DNA of 64,000 nt from Adiantum capillus-veneris (taxonomy: Eukaryota; Streptophyta; Polypodiopsida; Polypodiales; Pteridaceae), in contig CM043966.1 of assembly GCA_014529385.2 (NCBI GenBank), forward strand, positions 98,071,587 to 98,135,586, written 5' to 3'. The notes beneath the pieces are model-generated. The model did no database searches. It was not told the origin of the DNA and saw nothing but the letters and a program-made list of their open reading frames with translations. The translations under genes were made by a program, and so were the position numbers. This document shows positions 63,508 to 64,000 of the stretch, piece after piece; the first letter of the stretch is position 1, and the number at the start of each line of letters is the position of its first letter.

Positions 63508-63957
63508 CTAATTGATGAAATTGTGAGTAGCACCGTCATCTACCAAGATGCGCACCTTGTGCCCTTGCTTAGATCCGTGCATACGGACTAACTCATGTGG
63601 TCCAAATATTTGTTGCCACATGGAAGCTGTGAGACAGCATGCATGCACCACCTCGGTGTGTGTTACTTCCACTGTAAAGAATCGTGAGGAAGACTCAAGA
63701 GGCAGCAGTTGCACCGTGTGCACTGCTTTCTCCCTGCCATGACCAGCAGATTTCCCCTTGGGACAATCCTTTTTGCCATGACCGCTTCCTAAACATTGAA
63801 AACATAATTTCTCTTTTTTAGCTTTATCAAAGTCCTCAGGAGAGAGAGGACCTATGGACCCCTTGGGTTTTTTAGATGCTTCTGAATTGGATACTATAAA
63901 TTTTCTTTGATTGTGCCCATACTGAGTGCGTGTATTACCATCTATATTAGCAGGCAC
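63508..63957 (-). pseudogene. Gypsy M gag zinc knuckle and protease active site
   Basis: KKPKGSIGPLSPEDFDKAKKEKLCFQCLGSGHGKKDC gives a CX2CX4HX4C knuckle (CFQCLGSGHGKKDC). The frame ends RILVDDGATHNFIN, the protease active site with DDGA where D-S/T-G-A is normal, followed by a stop. Upstream gag continues beyond the window. Confidence 0.9.
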
Positions 63958-64000
63958 GTGAATATTATGTGCTTTCTTTTCATCTGGATCATCGTGAATA

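Larger units (their letters stand above)
60625..64000 (-). mobile_element. Ty3/gypsy element M (left-truncated pol, runs off right edge)
   Basis: On the minus strand gag zinc knuckle, protease, RT, RNase H and integrase follow in gypsy order from 63957 to 60638. The integrase C-terminal region and 3' LTR are missing: the sequence passes into copia L at about 60625. The 5' LTR would lie beyond 64000. Same family as H (37490-38510). Confidence 0.9.

Noticed and set aside
1-64000. tRNA, rRNA or conserved host genes
   Set aside because: No clover-leaf with A/B boxes, rRNA core or intact host-type domain was recognised by eye; primer-site matches are retrotransposon features. A tRNAscan/Infernal run would be decisive.

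Overview
The window is repeat-rich nuclear DNA from a land plant, built almost entirely of transposable elements. I found no convincing host gene, rRNA or tRNA. Plant origin is inferred from LTR primer sites matching the 3' end of plant initiator-Met tRNA (TGGTATCAGAGC and variants), a chromodomain Ty3/gypsy element (chromovirus), Ty1/copia elements, an L1-type LINE, a CACTA terminus and long (GA)n tracts. I cannot name the species. A large-genome plant is a guess only.

Layout. 1-3926: a minus-strand non-autonomous LTR element (family A) with an unusual acidic-repeat ORF and no pol. 4780-33303: a stack of nested insertions. The outermost unit is gypsy element F (+), whose LTR carries solo LTR G and whose gag is split by copia element D (-, 6014-32493). 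D is split three times: by chromovirus B (7682-20892), by a solo A LTR (21235-24273, itself carrying a ~1.9 kb insertion of unknown type), and by copia E (25360-30291). B is split by a LINE (11040-18078). At each D and B junction, removing the inserted unit and one target-site copy restores the host frame, so nesting reaches four levels (F > D > B > LINE). 34187-38510: an inverted pair of A LTR fragments, a truncated B-family 3' end and a gypsy pol fragment (H). 38513-39727: a 435-bp tandem duplication with coiled-coil coding potential. 39.7-49.7 kb: AT-rich sequence with microsatellites and small tandem duplications and no supported gene. 49.8-52.4 kb: decayed copia J. 52849-57407: copia K with a perfect TSD and a long open pol that lacks the end of RT and all of RNase H. 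58149 onward: a CACTA terminus with a possible spliced exon pair, then copia fragment L and a gypsy element M running off the right edge.

How the parts relate. Nearly every element is defective: A, D and K lack parts of pol, E combines near-identical LTRs with many pol lesions, and F, H, J and L are fragments. This fits mobilisation in trans by relatives elsewhere, plus solo-LTR formation and small deletions. The most unusual signal is a degenerate motif, CCTAGCGTTTT in element sense, repeated many times in the transcribed leader of two unrelated families: A (downstream of the LTR TATA box) and copia D (between primer site and gag).
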